Of a DNA stretch of 9,655 nt, positions 1 to 7,560 are shown one piece after another. A program made the translations under genes and the position numbers. The stretch comes from Methylococcaceae bacterium (lineage in GTDB: Bacteria; Pseudomonadota; Gammaproteobacteria; Methylococcales; Methylomonadaceae). The notes under the pieces were generated by a model, which did no database searches, was not told where the DNA came from, and was given only the letters and a program-made list of their open reading frames with translations. Every line of letters starts with the position of its first letter. The first letter of the stretch is position 1. The stretch is from the NCBI GenBank assembly GCA_003155565.1, contig PMDM01000210.1, forward strand, positions 4,286 to 13,940, written 5' to 3'.

Positions 1-475
<475 letters not shown>

Positions 476-519
476 CGACAATCTTCAGTCATACTCAGCC
501 AAACATCGGAAAACATTGT

Positions 520-2187
520 ATGGACAATACCTCCAAATATTTAACTCGAATTAAAAACCCTGATTATGCAAAACCGAATGGCTTTTTTCATTCGCTTTGT
601 GCGTGGATCATTTTCCTACTTACCTGTTGCAATTCCGTCAGTTTCGCTGCAAAACCTCCTCCAGTAGCAAAACCATCCTTAAACGACATCGAGCATATTA
701 TTGTAATCTATGCCGAAAACCGCAGTTTTGATAATCTCTATGGCTTGTTTCCAGGAGCGAATGGCATCAAGCAGGCATCGAAAGAGCAATATACCCAAGT
801 TGACCACGATGGTAAACCGTTCAAGGAATTACCACCCATTTGGGCTAGCGAGGCAGATAAGCCACCGCAGGCTGAACGCCTGCCAAATAAGCCGTTCCAA
901 ATTGATAAGCCCTCCTTGAATTTACCGTTGTCTGCCAGGACGCGAGACCTGGTGCACCGTTATTATCAAAATATCGAACAAATCAACGGCGGTAAAAACA
1001 ACCAGTTCGCCGCTATTTCCGATGCCGGTGGGCTGGTCATGGGCTATTACGATGGCTCAAAACTGCCGCTGTGGAGATGGGCGCAGGACTACGTGCTTGC
1101 CGATAACTTTTTCATGGGCGCATTTGGCGGCTCTTTCCTGAATCACCAATGGCTGGTGTGCGCTTGCACCCCGCGCGACCTATCAGCACCGAAAGACCAA
1201 CATATATCCCTGGATGAGCGAGGCCTGCTTAAACGGAAGCCAGATTCCCCACCATCGGCCATGTATGGCGCACCCAAGTTTGACGAAGGAGACTTACCTT
1301 TTACACCGGACGGCTATGTGATCGGCCCTATGCAACCACCTTACCAACCATCAAAAATACCTCCTGCACCTGGTGGGGATCAACGGTTTGCCGATCCTGA
1401 TAAGCAGCCCTTGCCACCGCTGACAACAAAAACAATTGGCGATACCCTGTCAGCCAAAAATGTCGCATGGGTATGGTATGCAGGTGCATGGAAACAAGCT
1501 TTAGCAGATGGTATGCAGACATCTGATGTTAAACGTACCGTGCTTAATACGAACAAACCCGGAACAATCAACTTCCAGGCACACCACCAGCCATTTAACT
1601 ATTATGCCCGATTTGCGCCCGGCACTGTTGATCGGGAGCTGCATCTACAGGATGGCGAAGATTTTCTACAGGCAATAGAAAAAGGTACGCTGCCGCAAGT
1701 CGCCTTTTATAAGCCAACTGGGCAATTTAATGAGCATCCCGGCTACACCGATGTGCTGTCCGGCGACCAACACATAGACGGGATACTCAATAAAATCAAA
1801 CAAAGCCCGATTTGGCCGAAAACCGTTGTAATTATCACTTACGATGAAAACGGCGGATTTTGGGATCATGTCGCGCCGCCCAAGGGAGACCGTTGGGGAC
1901 CAGCCACACGCATACCGACAATTATTATCTCGCCTTTTGCCAAACGGCATTTTATTGACCACAGTTCATACGATACCACTTCGATTATCAAATTTATTAC
2001 GCGGCGGTTTGAATTAGAACCCTTGCCAGGGGTGCGTGTTAATGCGGGTGATTTGTTGAATGCGTTTGATCTCCAATTGGAAGACAACACATTGGGAGCT
2101 GATTCAAAAGTTACCGAGACAGTTAGCACATTACCTGTCACCAAGAGTGCGAAGGATAAAAAATTACATAGCAAATCAAAACATTAA
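520..2187 (+). CDS. Exported acid phosphatase / phosphoesterase (PF04185, AcpA-like)
   Basis: A 555-residue member of the phosphoesterase family that includes Francisella AcpA and bacterial phospholipases C. Seen directly: a charged 20-residue leader, a hydrophobic stretch at about 22-43 ending in SFAA, consistent with a signal peptide cut near residue 43 or 44; E66-N67 in IIVIYAENRSFDNLYG (metal ligands in the family); the GGSFLNHQ segment with Ser205, the probable equivalent of the AcpA active-site serine; EHPGY at 405-409; and D442-E443 in ITYDENGGFWDH, with H450, matching the second metal-binding acidic pair. A Pro-rich stretch (about 236-303) sits in the middle, and the last 20 residues are Lys-rich. 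The LLTC before Cys36 is a poor lipobox, so a lipoprotein is unlikely. The likely site of action is the periplasm or outside the cell, releasing phosphate from monoesters; phospholipase C activity cannot be excluded. The ATG at 520 has only a weak GGA 9 nt upstream. The family call is strong and the substrate unknown. Confidence 0.85.
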   Translation: MDNTSKYLTRIKNPDYAKPNGFFHSLCAWIIFLLTCCNSVSFAAKPPPVAKPSLNDIEHIIVIYAENRSFDNLYGLFPGANGIKQASKEQYTQVDHDGKPFKELPPIWASEADKPPQAERLPNKPFQIDKPSLNLPLSARTRDLVHRYYQNIEQINGGKNNQFAAISDAGGLVMGYYDGSKLPLWRWAQDYVLADNFFMGAFGGSFLNHQWLVCACTPRDLSAPKDQHISLDERGLLKRKPDSPPSAMYGAPKFDEGDLPFTPDGYVIGPMQPPYQPSKIPPAPGGDQRFADPDKQPLPPLTTKTIGDTLSAKNVAWVWYAGAWKQALADGMQTSDVKRTVLNTNKPGTINFQAHHQPFNYYARFAPGTVDRELHLQDGEDFLQAIEKGTLPQVAFYKPTGQFNEHPGYTDVLSGDQHIDGILNKIKQSPIWPKTVVIITYDENGGFWDHVAPPKGDRWGPATRIPTIIISPFAKRHFIDHSSYDTTSIIKFITRRFELEPLPGVRVNAGDLLNAFDLQLEDNTLGADSKVTETVSTLPVTKSAKDKKLHSKSKH

Positions 2188-2272
2188 AAATTACGAATTC
2201 TCTGTGGCTATTGGATTTTATGTTTAAAACGCACACAATCTCTACCGTGTCTAAACCTACGATAAATTCAGG

Positions 2273-3952
2273 ATGACAAGGCTTAAAAGATATATAGCAT
2301 TCAGCATCCTATTCGCTTTATTTTGGACGGCACAGGTCTATGCAAATAGCCCTAAGGTTGCCATTGCCTCCGCCCATCCTTTGGCTACTGAAGCAGGGTT
2401 TGAAGTTATCGGCAAGGGTGGCAATGTGTTTGATGCGGCGGTAGCGGTCAGCGCGGCGTTGGCGGTGGTTGAGCCATCAGGTTCAGGTCTGGGCGGCGGA
2501 GGTTACTGGTTATTGCACCGGGCAAAAGACCACGTTGAAACCCTGATTGATGGCCGTGAAAAAGCGCCATTAGCCGCGCACAAAGATATGTTCCTGGATA
2601 AAGCCGGTAAAGTGATACCGAAATTATCCTTGGATGGCGCGTTAGCGGCTGCAATTCCGGGTCTGCCAGCCGCACTGGTGCATTTATCGGAGAAATATGG
2701 CCGATTGTCACTGGCAGAAAGTTTAGCACCAGCTATCCGCTATGCCCAAAATGGTTTCGCCATTACTGAGCGGCACAGAAGAATGCTCACTTCTCGCGCC
2801 GATGTGCTCCAAAAAGATCGCCATACAGCAACCATTTTTTTATCTCATGGCACAGTGCCCAAACCGTTCGCAATACTCAAACAGCCCGAGCTGGCAGATA
2901 CGTTAAAACAACTGGCTAAATCGGGCAGGGATGGATTTTACAGCGGTAAGGTCGCCGAAAAATTGGTGAATGGTGTACGAAAATTTGGGGGGATATGGAG
3001 CCAACAAGACCTAGCCGCTTATCAAGTTGTCGAGCGCAAACCTGTTAAGGGAAACTATCAAGGCATAACCATCACCAGCACGCCGCCATCATCATCCGGT
3101 GGTATTGTATTGCTTGAAGCCTTGAATATTCTGTCAGGATTCAACTTGCAAAAAACCGATGAAATAACCCGCAAGCATCTTATCGTTGAAGCCATGCGCC
3201 ACGCTTACCATGACCGCGCCTTGTATCTCGGCGATGCTGATTTTATCGACATTCCAATCAAACGCTTGCTTAGTGAGGATTATGCCGCAGGTTTGCGTAG
3301 CGCTATTAGACCAGACAAAGCCTTGCCCAGCGGCTTTTTATCTGGTGACCTGCCAGACCAAAACCAAGGAATCCAAACTACACATTTTTCGATTATTGAC
3401 GAAGAAGGCAACCGGGTTGCTGCTACCCTTAGTATTAACATGCCGTTCGGCTCAGGCTTTGCGCCAGAAGGCACTGGTGTGTTGCTCAATGATGAAATGG
3501 ATGATTTTGCCAGCCTACCTGGGGTCATGAACGGTTATGGGCTGGTGGGCGGCGCAGCTAACTCGATTGCTCCAGGGAAACGAATGTTGTCCAGCATGAC
3601 ACCGACTTTTCTTGAAACGCCTGATCGTATCACCGTATTAGGTACGCCCGGAGGTAGTCGCATTATCTCGATGGTTTTGCTAGGAATTCTGGATTTTACC
3701 AAAGGCAACAACCCTGATTCCTGGGTAAGCGTTCCTCGTTTTCATCACCAATTCATGCCTGATGTTATCGAATATGAGGAAGCTGCATTTTCTCAAAATG
3801 AAATTACAAAGTTATCAATATTGGGGCATCATTTAAAAGAGACCAAACGCCAATATGGCGATATGCAAGCCGTTCAGTTAGATAAATTCAAGAAGAAATT
3901 AACCGCCGCCAGTGATCCGCGCGGCGAAGGTAAAGCGTGGGTAAGCCCTTAG
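2273..3952 (+). CDS. ggt: Gamma-glutamyltransferase (glutathione hydrolase) precursor
   Basis: A periplasmic N-terminal-nucleophile hydrolase that cleaves glutathione and other gamma-glutamyl compounds or transfers the glutamyl group. The 559-residue precursor begins with a signal peptide (MTRLKRYIAF then a hydrophobic core, ending near VYA at 22-24). Residues 27-368 form the large subunit, with substrate-binding R95-E96 in LIDGREKAP. Self-cleavage should fall between Q368 and T369, exposing the nucleophile in TTHFS. Further family residues, named by E. coli equivalents: N389 (N411), D411 (D433, binds the glutamate amino group), Y422 in the lid loop PGVMNGYGLVGG, S440-S441 in LSSMTPT, and oxyanion G460-G461 in GTPGGSR. 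S387 stands where E. coli has T409. An in-frame stop at 2252 and no later nearby Met leave 2273 as the only ATG start, although AGG directly abuts it and no normally spaced ribosome site is seen. The 3' end overlaps the next gene by 16 nt. Confidence 0.96.
   Translation: MTRLKRYIAFSILFALFWTAQVYANSPKVAIASAHPLATEAGFEVIGKGGNVFDAAVAVSAALAVVEPSGSGLGGGGYWLLHRAKDHVETLIDGREKAPLAAHKDMFLDKAGKVIPKLSLDGALAAAIPGLPAALVHLSEKYGRLSLAESLAPAIRYAQNGFAITERHRRMLTSRADVLQKDRHTATIFLSHGTVPKPFAILKQPELADTLKQLAKSGRDGFYSGKVAEKLVNGVRKFGGIWSQQDLAAYQVVERKPVKGNYQGITITSTPPSSSGGIVLLEALNILSGFNLQKTDEITRKHLIVEAMRHAYHDRALYLGDADFIDIPIKRLLSEDYAAGLRSAIRPDKALPSGFLSGDLPDQNQGIQTTHFSIIDEEGNRVAATLSINMPFGSGFAPEGTGVLLNDEMDDFASLPGVMNGYGLVGGAANSIAPGKRMLSSMTPTFLETPDRITVLGTPGGSRIISMVLLGILDFTKGNNPDSWVSVPRFHHQFMPDVIEYEEAAFSQNEITKLSILGHHLKETKRQYGDMQAVQLDKFKKKLTAASDPRGEGKAWVSP
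3926..3930 (+). promoter_or_regulatory. Ribosome binding site selecting the GTG start of the phosphopantetheinyl transferase
   Basis: GAAGG lies inside the last codons of ggt, 6 nt before the GTG at 3937. A second in-frame GTG at 3952 would be 21 nt from it, too far, so this site favours 3937 and thus the 16-nt gene overlap. Confidence 0.55.
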
Positions 3953-4617
3953 TGGATAACCCAGAAATCAACCTTTGGCAAGGAGACATTGCCGCAACGG
4001 AAGCAGATTACCCCTATTATTGGCGCATTCTCGACCAATCCGAACAGCAACATGCTAGTGCGTTTAAAAAGAATGATGCAATGCACAAACGCTATGTGGA
4101 GATACATGCCCGCCTTAGAATTTTTCTAAGTAATGCCACCAATGCGGCACCCGAACAGCTTCGCATTCATAAGGCCGAGTATGGCAAACCTTATCTCGCT
4201 GATTACCCCGATCTGGCTTTCAATTTATCGCATACGGCCAATAAGATGGTGGTAGCAATCGCTTATCACTGCGAGCTAGGCGTGGATATTGAACAGTGCA
4301 AACCAAGGAAAAACTTAGCTGCGTTGGTAGATAAGTGTTTTGCAGAAGAAGAAAAAAACTACTGGCAACAACTACCTGAAGCCCAACAAACACTAGCCTT
4401 CTACCACTTCTGGACGCGCAAAGAAGCCTTTATAAAGGCAACGGGCAGGGGCATCGCGTTAGGGTTGAAGCAGTGTGTCATCAATCCTGAAAATCCAAAC
4501 GAATTGTTAAGAATCCCAGATGGCTATGGAGAGGCTACTAGTGAATGGCTTATTCAGGATATTGATTTTGGCGAGTCTATTTGTGGGGCAGTGGTTTCAA
4601 AAACCAAGAATAAGTAA
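3937..4617 (+). CDS. 4'-phosphopantetheinyl transferase, Sfp type
   Basis: This cytoplasmic enzyme moves the phosphopantetheine arm of CoA onto a serine of acyl, peptidyl or aryl carrier proteins. The 226-residue length fits the Sfp/Gsp group rather than the short AcpS group. Seen in order: the YGKPYL segment (82-87), NLSHT (96-100), GVDIE with D117 and E119, and WTRKEAFIKATGRG (159-172) with E163 and K167. D117, E119 and E163 correspond to the Mg ligands of Sfp, with nearly the same spacing. The start is the GTG at 3937, supported by GAAGG upstream. The gene overlaps ggt by 16 nt, indicating co-transcription and probably translational coupling. No carrier protein, polyketide or peptide synthase gene lies in the window, so the target is unknown; it may be the cell's general carrier-protein activator. 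Confidence 0.93.
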   Translation: MGKPLVDNPEINLWQGDIAATEADYPYYWRILDQSEQQHASAFKKNDAMHKRYVEIHARLRIFLSNATNAAPEQLRIHKAEYGKPYLADYPDLAFNLSHTANKMVVAIAYHCELGVDIEQCKPRKNLAALVDKCFAEEEKNYWQQLPEAQQTLAFYHFWTRKEAFIKATGRGIALGLKQCVINPENPNELLRIPDGYGEATSEWLIQDIDFGESICGAVVSKTKNK

Positions 4618-4625
4618 TCAAACTA

Positions 4626-4700
4626 AAGTTTTCAAGCATTTTTAATGACAAATCGGAGTACAAACCTAGGTTTGCACTCCTAAACACTTACTGAAAACTT
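4626..4700. repeat. 9-bp inverted repeat flanking a hairpin between convergent operons
   Basis: AAGTTTTCA at 4626-4634 is perfectly complementary to TGAAAACTT at 4692-4700. The pair encloses the inner hairpin at 4655-4680, giving a nested palindromic arrangement in the 103-bp gap between the transferase and topA stop codons. It may form an extended cruciform or stem at the transcript ends, or be a chance match of an AT-rich word. Confidence 0.45.
4655..4680. terminator. Hairpin between convergent genes, possible bidirectional terminator
   Basis: GGAGTACAAACC pairs with GGTTTGCACTCC around a TA centre (CCTAGG core). In the plus-strand RNA there is one A-C mismatch; in the minus-strand RNA that pair is a G-U wobble, so the 12-bp stem is unbroken. 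Location after both convergent stops fits a terminator. Neither side has an adjacent run of T, so it is not a textbook intrinsic terminator and could instead protect 3' ends or act with Rho. Confidence 0.5.
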
Positions 4701-4720
4701 ATGCTTTGGTACTTATATAA

Positions 4721-7048
4721 TCAAGCCGCCGTTTCTTTTGGCCCTTGCACATCGGCGGGATCGCCTTCATAAGGCGTGGCGTATTTACAATCTTTTTGTG
4801 GGCAGACTTTTTCCACGCCACGAGTTTTGGTTTCCTTGACTACCAGAACGGGCCAATGGCATTCAGGGCAGCTATCATTTATCGGCGCGTTCCAGAGTGC
4901 GTAATTGCATTTGGGATATTCGGAACAAGAATAAAACACTTTGCTATTACGCGATTTGCGCTTGAGGATACTGCCTTTTTTGCACTGGGGGCATTCGACA
5001 CGCGTATCCTGCGGTTTTTCCAATGGTTCAATGTGTTTGCACTTCGGATAAGCGCTGCATCCGATAAATTTGCCATACTTACCGACTTTAAATACCAAAG
5101 GTGATTCACAGCTAGGGCAAACCCGACCTTCGACAGTTTCCGGCGCAGTACTTGTGGCGGCATCATCATTCAAGTTGCGTGTGTACGAGCATTCCGGGTA
5201 GTTGGTGCAACCGATAAAGCGCCCGTTTCGTCCCAAACGAATAGATAAGGGGCTATTACAGAGAGGACATTGTTCATCAATCGCTTCCTGGGTGACATCC
5301 TTGCGCTGGACTTGTTCTTCCTTTTCTATAATCAAGTTGCTGAACGGCTTCCAGAACTTGGTCATGAGCGGAATCCAGTCCTGCTCACCGCGTGATACCG
5401 CATCCAGTTCATCTTCCAGATTGGCGGTAAAGTCGTAGTCTACGTATTTGGTGAAGTGCTCGGTCAGGAATTTGTTAACGATCCTGCCAACATCGGTCGG
5501 ATAGAAGCGTTTGCTTTCCAGGGTGACGTATTCGCGGTTCTGCAAGGTCGATATAATTGAGGCATAGGTGGACGGGCGACCTATGCCGTGTTCTTCCAGC
5601 GATTTGACCAAGCTGGCTTCGCCGTAACGTGGCGGCGGTTCGGTAAAATGTTGTCCGGCGATGATGTCATTGAGTTTGACGGGACGTCCTTCCTCCATAG
5701 CCGGCAAAAAGCTTTCCTTATCGTCGCTTTCTTTGGTGTCATCTTTTCCTTCCAGATAGACTGCCATGAATCCGGGCTTGGCAATGCTGGAACCCGTTGC
5801 CCTGAACACATGTTTGTCATCCTCTCCACACGTTAAGTCAACGGCAACCAGATTCAGCGTGGCATGTATCATCTGACAGGCGATGGAGCGCTTCCAGATT
5901 AAATCGTAAAGTTTGAACTGTTCCACGCTGAGGTGGGCTTTAAGCTGACTAGGCAGATAACGTGGGTATGTAGGACGGATAGCTTCATGCGCTTCCTGGG
6001 CGTTTTTTGACTTGGTTTTAAATATCCGTGGCTCGCTAGGGACGTTATCAGCCCCGTAGGTTTCTGCAATCAAGGCGCGTATTTCTTGCACGGCATCCAC
6101 GGACAGGTTCACGGAATCGGTACGCATATAGGTAATCAAGCCAGCCGTTTCTCCACCTATATCAATGCCTTCATACAGTTGCTGGGCGACCATCATGGTG
6201 CGCTTGGTGGTGAAGCCGAGCTTGCGCGAGGCTTCCTGTTGCAAGGTCGAAGTAATGAACGGCGGGGCAGGATTGCGGTTTTGCTGCTTTTTTTCCAGCT
6301 TGCTGACGACTAATTGACCATCGGCGGTATCCAGTAAAGTCTGCTTGGTTTTTTCTGCTAAGTCGGCAGCGGTAATGCTGAATTGGTTGAGTTTTTCGCC
6401 GTTAAAATGCGTCAGTTTTGCCTTAAAAGCCTGTTCCTGGGCGGTCAGTGCGGCATCAATCGTCCAGTATTCGCGGGTTTTAAAAGCTTCAATTTCCAGT
6501 TCGCGCTCGACGATCATACGCAAAGCCGGGCTTTGTACACGGCCTGCGGACAAGCCCCGGCGTATCTTTTTCCACAACAATGGCGATAGCTTGAAGCCGA
6601 CCAGATAGTCCAAAGCCCTGCGTGCCTGCTGGGCATTGATTAGATTGATGGCAAGTTCTGCCGGATTAGCGATGGCCTCGGTGACGGCTTTTTTGGTGAT
6701 TTCATGAAACACGACCCGATGCACCGGTTTGTTTTTTAAAAGGTTCTTTTCCTTGAGTAGTTCGTACAAATGCCAGGAAATGGCTTCCCCTTCGCGGTCA
6801 GGGTCGGTGGCAAGATAGAGGACATCGGCCGATTTAAGCGCCTTGCTGATGGTTTGTACGTGTTTCTGGTTACGTTCAATAACCTCGTATTTCATGGCAA
6901 AATTGTTATCGGGATCGACTGCGCCCTCTTTGGGGATCAGGTCGCGGACATGACCATACGAAGCCAACACATGGAAGTCTTTGCCTAAATACTTCTCAAT
7001 GGTTTTAGCTTTGGCCGGGGACTCTACAATAACGAGGTTCTTGCTCAT
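4721..7048 (-). CDS. topA: DNA topoisomerase I (type IA)
   Basis: Relaxes negative supercoils by cutting and passing one DNA strand through a 5'-phosphotyrosine link. The 775-residue protein starts with the Toprim domain: E9 in VIVESPAKAKTIEKYLG, then the acidic TDPDREGE (81-88) with D82, D84, E86 binding Mg. The catalytic tyrosine is Y307 in GLITYMRTDS, with R309 beside it. HGIGRPSTYASI (487-498) is another core family motif. The C-terminal region carries four four-cysteine zinc ribbons: C594/597/614/620, C644/647/664/670, C686/689/708/714 and C727/730/749/754, the last divergent in sequence but with all ligands. E. coli TopA is longer (865 residues) with three such ribbons plus cysteine-free repeats. 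The ATG at 7048 overlaps no gene; no clear ribosome site precedes it. It is the last gene of the minus-strand group, 31 nt after smg. Confidence 0.98.
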   Translation of the reverse strand: MSKNLVIVESPAKAKTIEKYLGKDFHVLASYGHVRDLIPKEGAVDPDNNFAMKYEVIERNQKHVQTISKALKSADVLYLATDPDREGEAISWHLYELLKEKNLLKNKPVHRVVFHEITKKAVTEAIANPAELAINLINAQQARRALDYLVGFKLSPLLWKKIRRGLSAGRVQSPALRMIVERELEIEAFKTREYWTIDAALTAQEQAFKAKLTHFNGEKLNQFSITAADLAEKTKQTLLDTADGQLVVSKLEKKQQNRNPAPPFITSTLQQEASRKLGFTTKRTMMVAQQLYEGIDIGGETAGLITYMRTDSVNLSVDAVQEIRALIAETYGADNVPSEPRIFKTKSKNAQEAHEAIRPTYPRYLPSQLKAHLSVEQFKLYDLIWKRSIACQMIHATLNLVAVDLTCGEDDKHVFRATGSSIAKPGFMAVYLEGKDDTKESDDKESFLPAMEEGRPVKLNDIIAGQHFTEPPPRYGEASLVKSLEEHGIGRPSTYASIISTLQNREYVTLESKRFYPTDVGRIVNKFLTEHFTKYVDYDFTANLEDELDAVSRGEQDWIPLMTKFWKPFSNLIIEKEEQVQRKDVTQEAIDEQCPLCNSPLSIRLGRNGRFIGCTNYPECSYTRNLNDDAATSTAPETVEGRVCPSCESPLVFKVGKYGKFIGCSAYPKCKHIEPLEKPQDTRVECPQCKKGSILKRKSRNSKVFYSCSEYPKCNYALWNAPINDSCPECHWPVLVVKETKTRGVEKVCPQKDCKYATPYEGDPADVQGPKETAA

Positions 7049-7079
7049 TCAATCAAAAATGCAAGCGGGGTGGATGGGT

Positions 7080-7547
7080 TCAATTCAAGTAAGTGGGCAC
7101 GAGGTCGTAGACTATATCTTCCATTCTGGAAAAGGCAATTTCTTCGTCCGGTTGGCTAAGTAACACCAACATCACAATCCACTTGAGTTTTTCGATGGAG
7201 AGTTCTTCATCTTCCAGTGCCAGCGCCCGGTCAATGACCACTTCCCGATTGGCGGAATTTAAAATGCCGTTACGCTCAAGAAACATAAGCAGGTCGCGGC
7301 ACTCAAGATCCAGCTTGGCTTTTTCTTCATTGCTGAATATGCGGAAAGAAGTGGCTATGGTGGGCCGTATTCCGCGTTGCAAGCTGAGTGACTCCAGCCA
7401 AACAAAAGCTTTATTGACCTCAAGCTGTTCAAAACCCGCTGCCAATAATTCTGTCCTGACGCTGTCACTGTCTGGAAGAATCTCAAGTTCATCTTCCATA
7501 TAGTGTTCAAAAAGGTACATCAGGACATCAAAAATTGTTTCTTTCAT
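7080..7547 (-). CDS. smg: Smg family protein (DUF494)
   Basis: A 155-residue soluble acidic protein whose start, MKETIFDVLMYLFEHYMEDE, and length match the conserved Smg/DUF494 family (E. coli Smg is 157 residues). It is predicted mostly helical, with many Glu and Leu and no membrane segment. The biochemical role of the family is not established; the gene is recurrently found beside dprA in proteobacteria, as here. It lies 13 nt after dprA and 31 nt before topA on the same strand, so it is very likely co-transcribed with both. No strong ribosome binding site is visible upstream of the ATG at 7547. The family call is firm, the function unknown. Confidence 0.93.
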   Translation of the reverse strand: MKETIFDVLMYLFEHYMEDELEILPDSDSVRTELLAAGFEQLEVNKAFVWLESLSLQRGIRPTIATSFRIFSNEEKAKLDLECRDLLMFLERNGILNSANREVVIDRALALEDEELSIEKLKWIVMLVLLSQPDEEIAFSRMEDIVYDLVPTYLN

Positions 7548-7560
7548 AGGTTCAATCGGT

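Noticed and set aside
620..630. Lipoprotein signal (LLTC) at Cys36 of the acid phosphatase
   Set aside because: The residue before Cys is Thr rather than Gly, Ala or Ser, and a normal signal peptidase I site follows.
1866..2174. Minus-strand 102-codon open frame inside the acid phosphatase gene
   Set aside because: Antisense to the conserved YDENGGFWDH region, with no recognisable protein features.
2211..2239. Possible promoter upstream of ggt (TTGGAT, 17 nt, CACAAT)
   Set aside because: Only 3 of 6 and 4 of 6 matches to the sigma-70 boxes in an AT-rich gap; too weak to list.
3186..3530. Plus-strand 114-codon open frame in another phase of ggt
   Set aside because: Overlaps the GGT catalytic core fully; composition is that of an out-of-phase reading.
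4639..4643. T-run as part of a classic terminator for the transferase gene
   Set aside because: The run lies upstream of the hairpin on the plus strand, so it cannot be the 3' U-tract; on the minus strand it is an A-run.
4745..5104. Plus-strand 119-codon open frame opposite the topA zinc ribbons
   Set aside because: Antisense to the conserved cysteine repeats of TopA; the repeated Phe/Ile-rich look comes from the zinc-ribbon codons read backwards.
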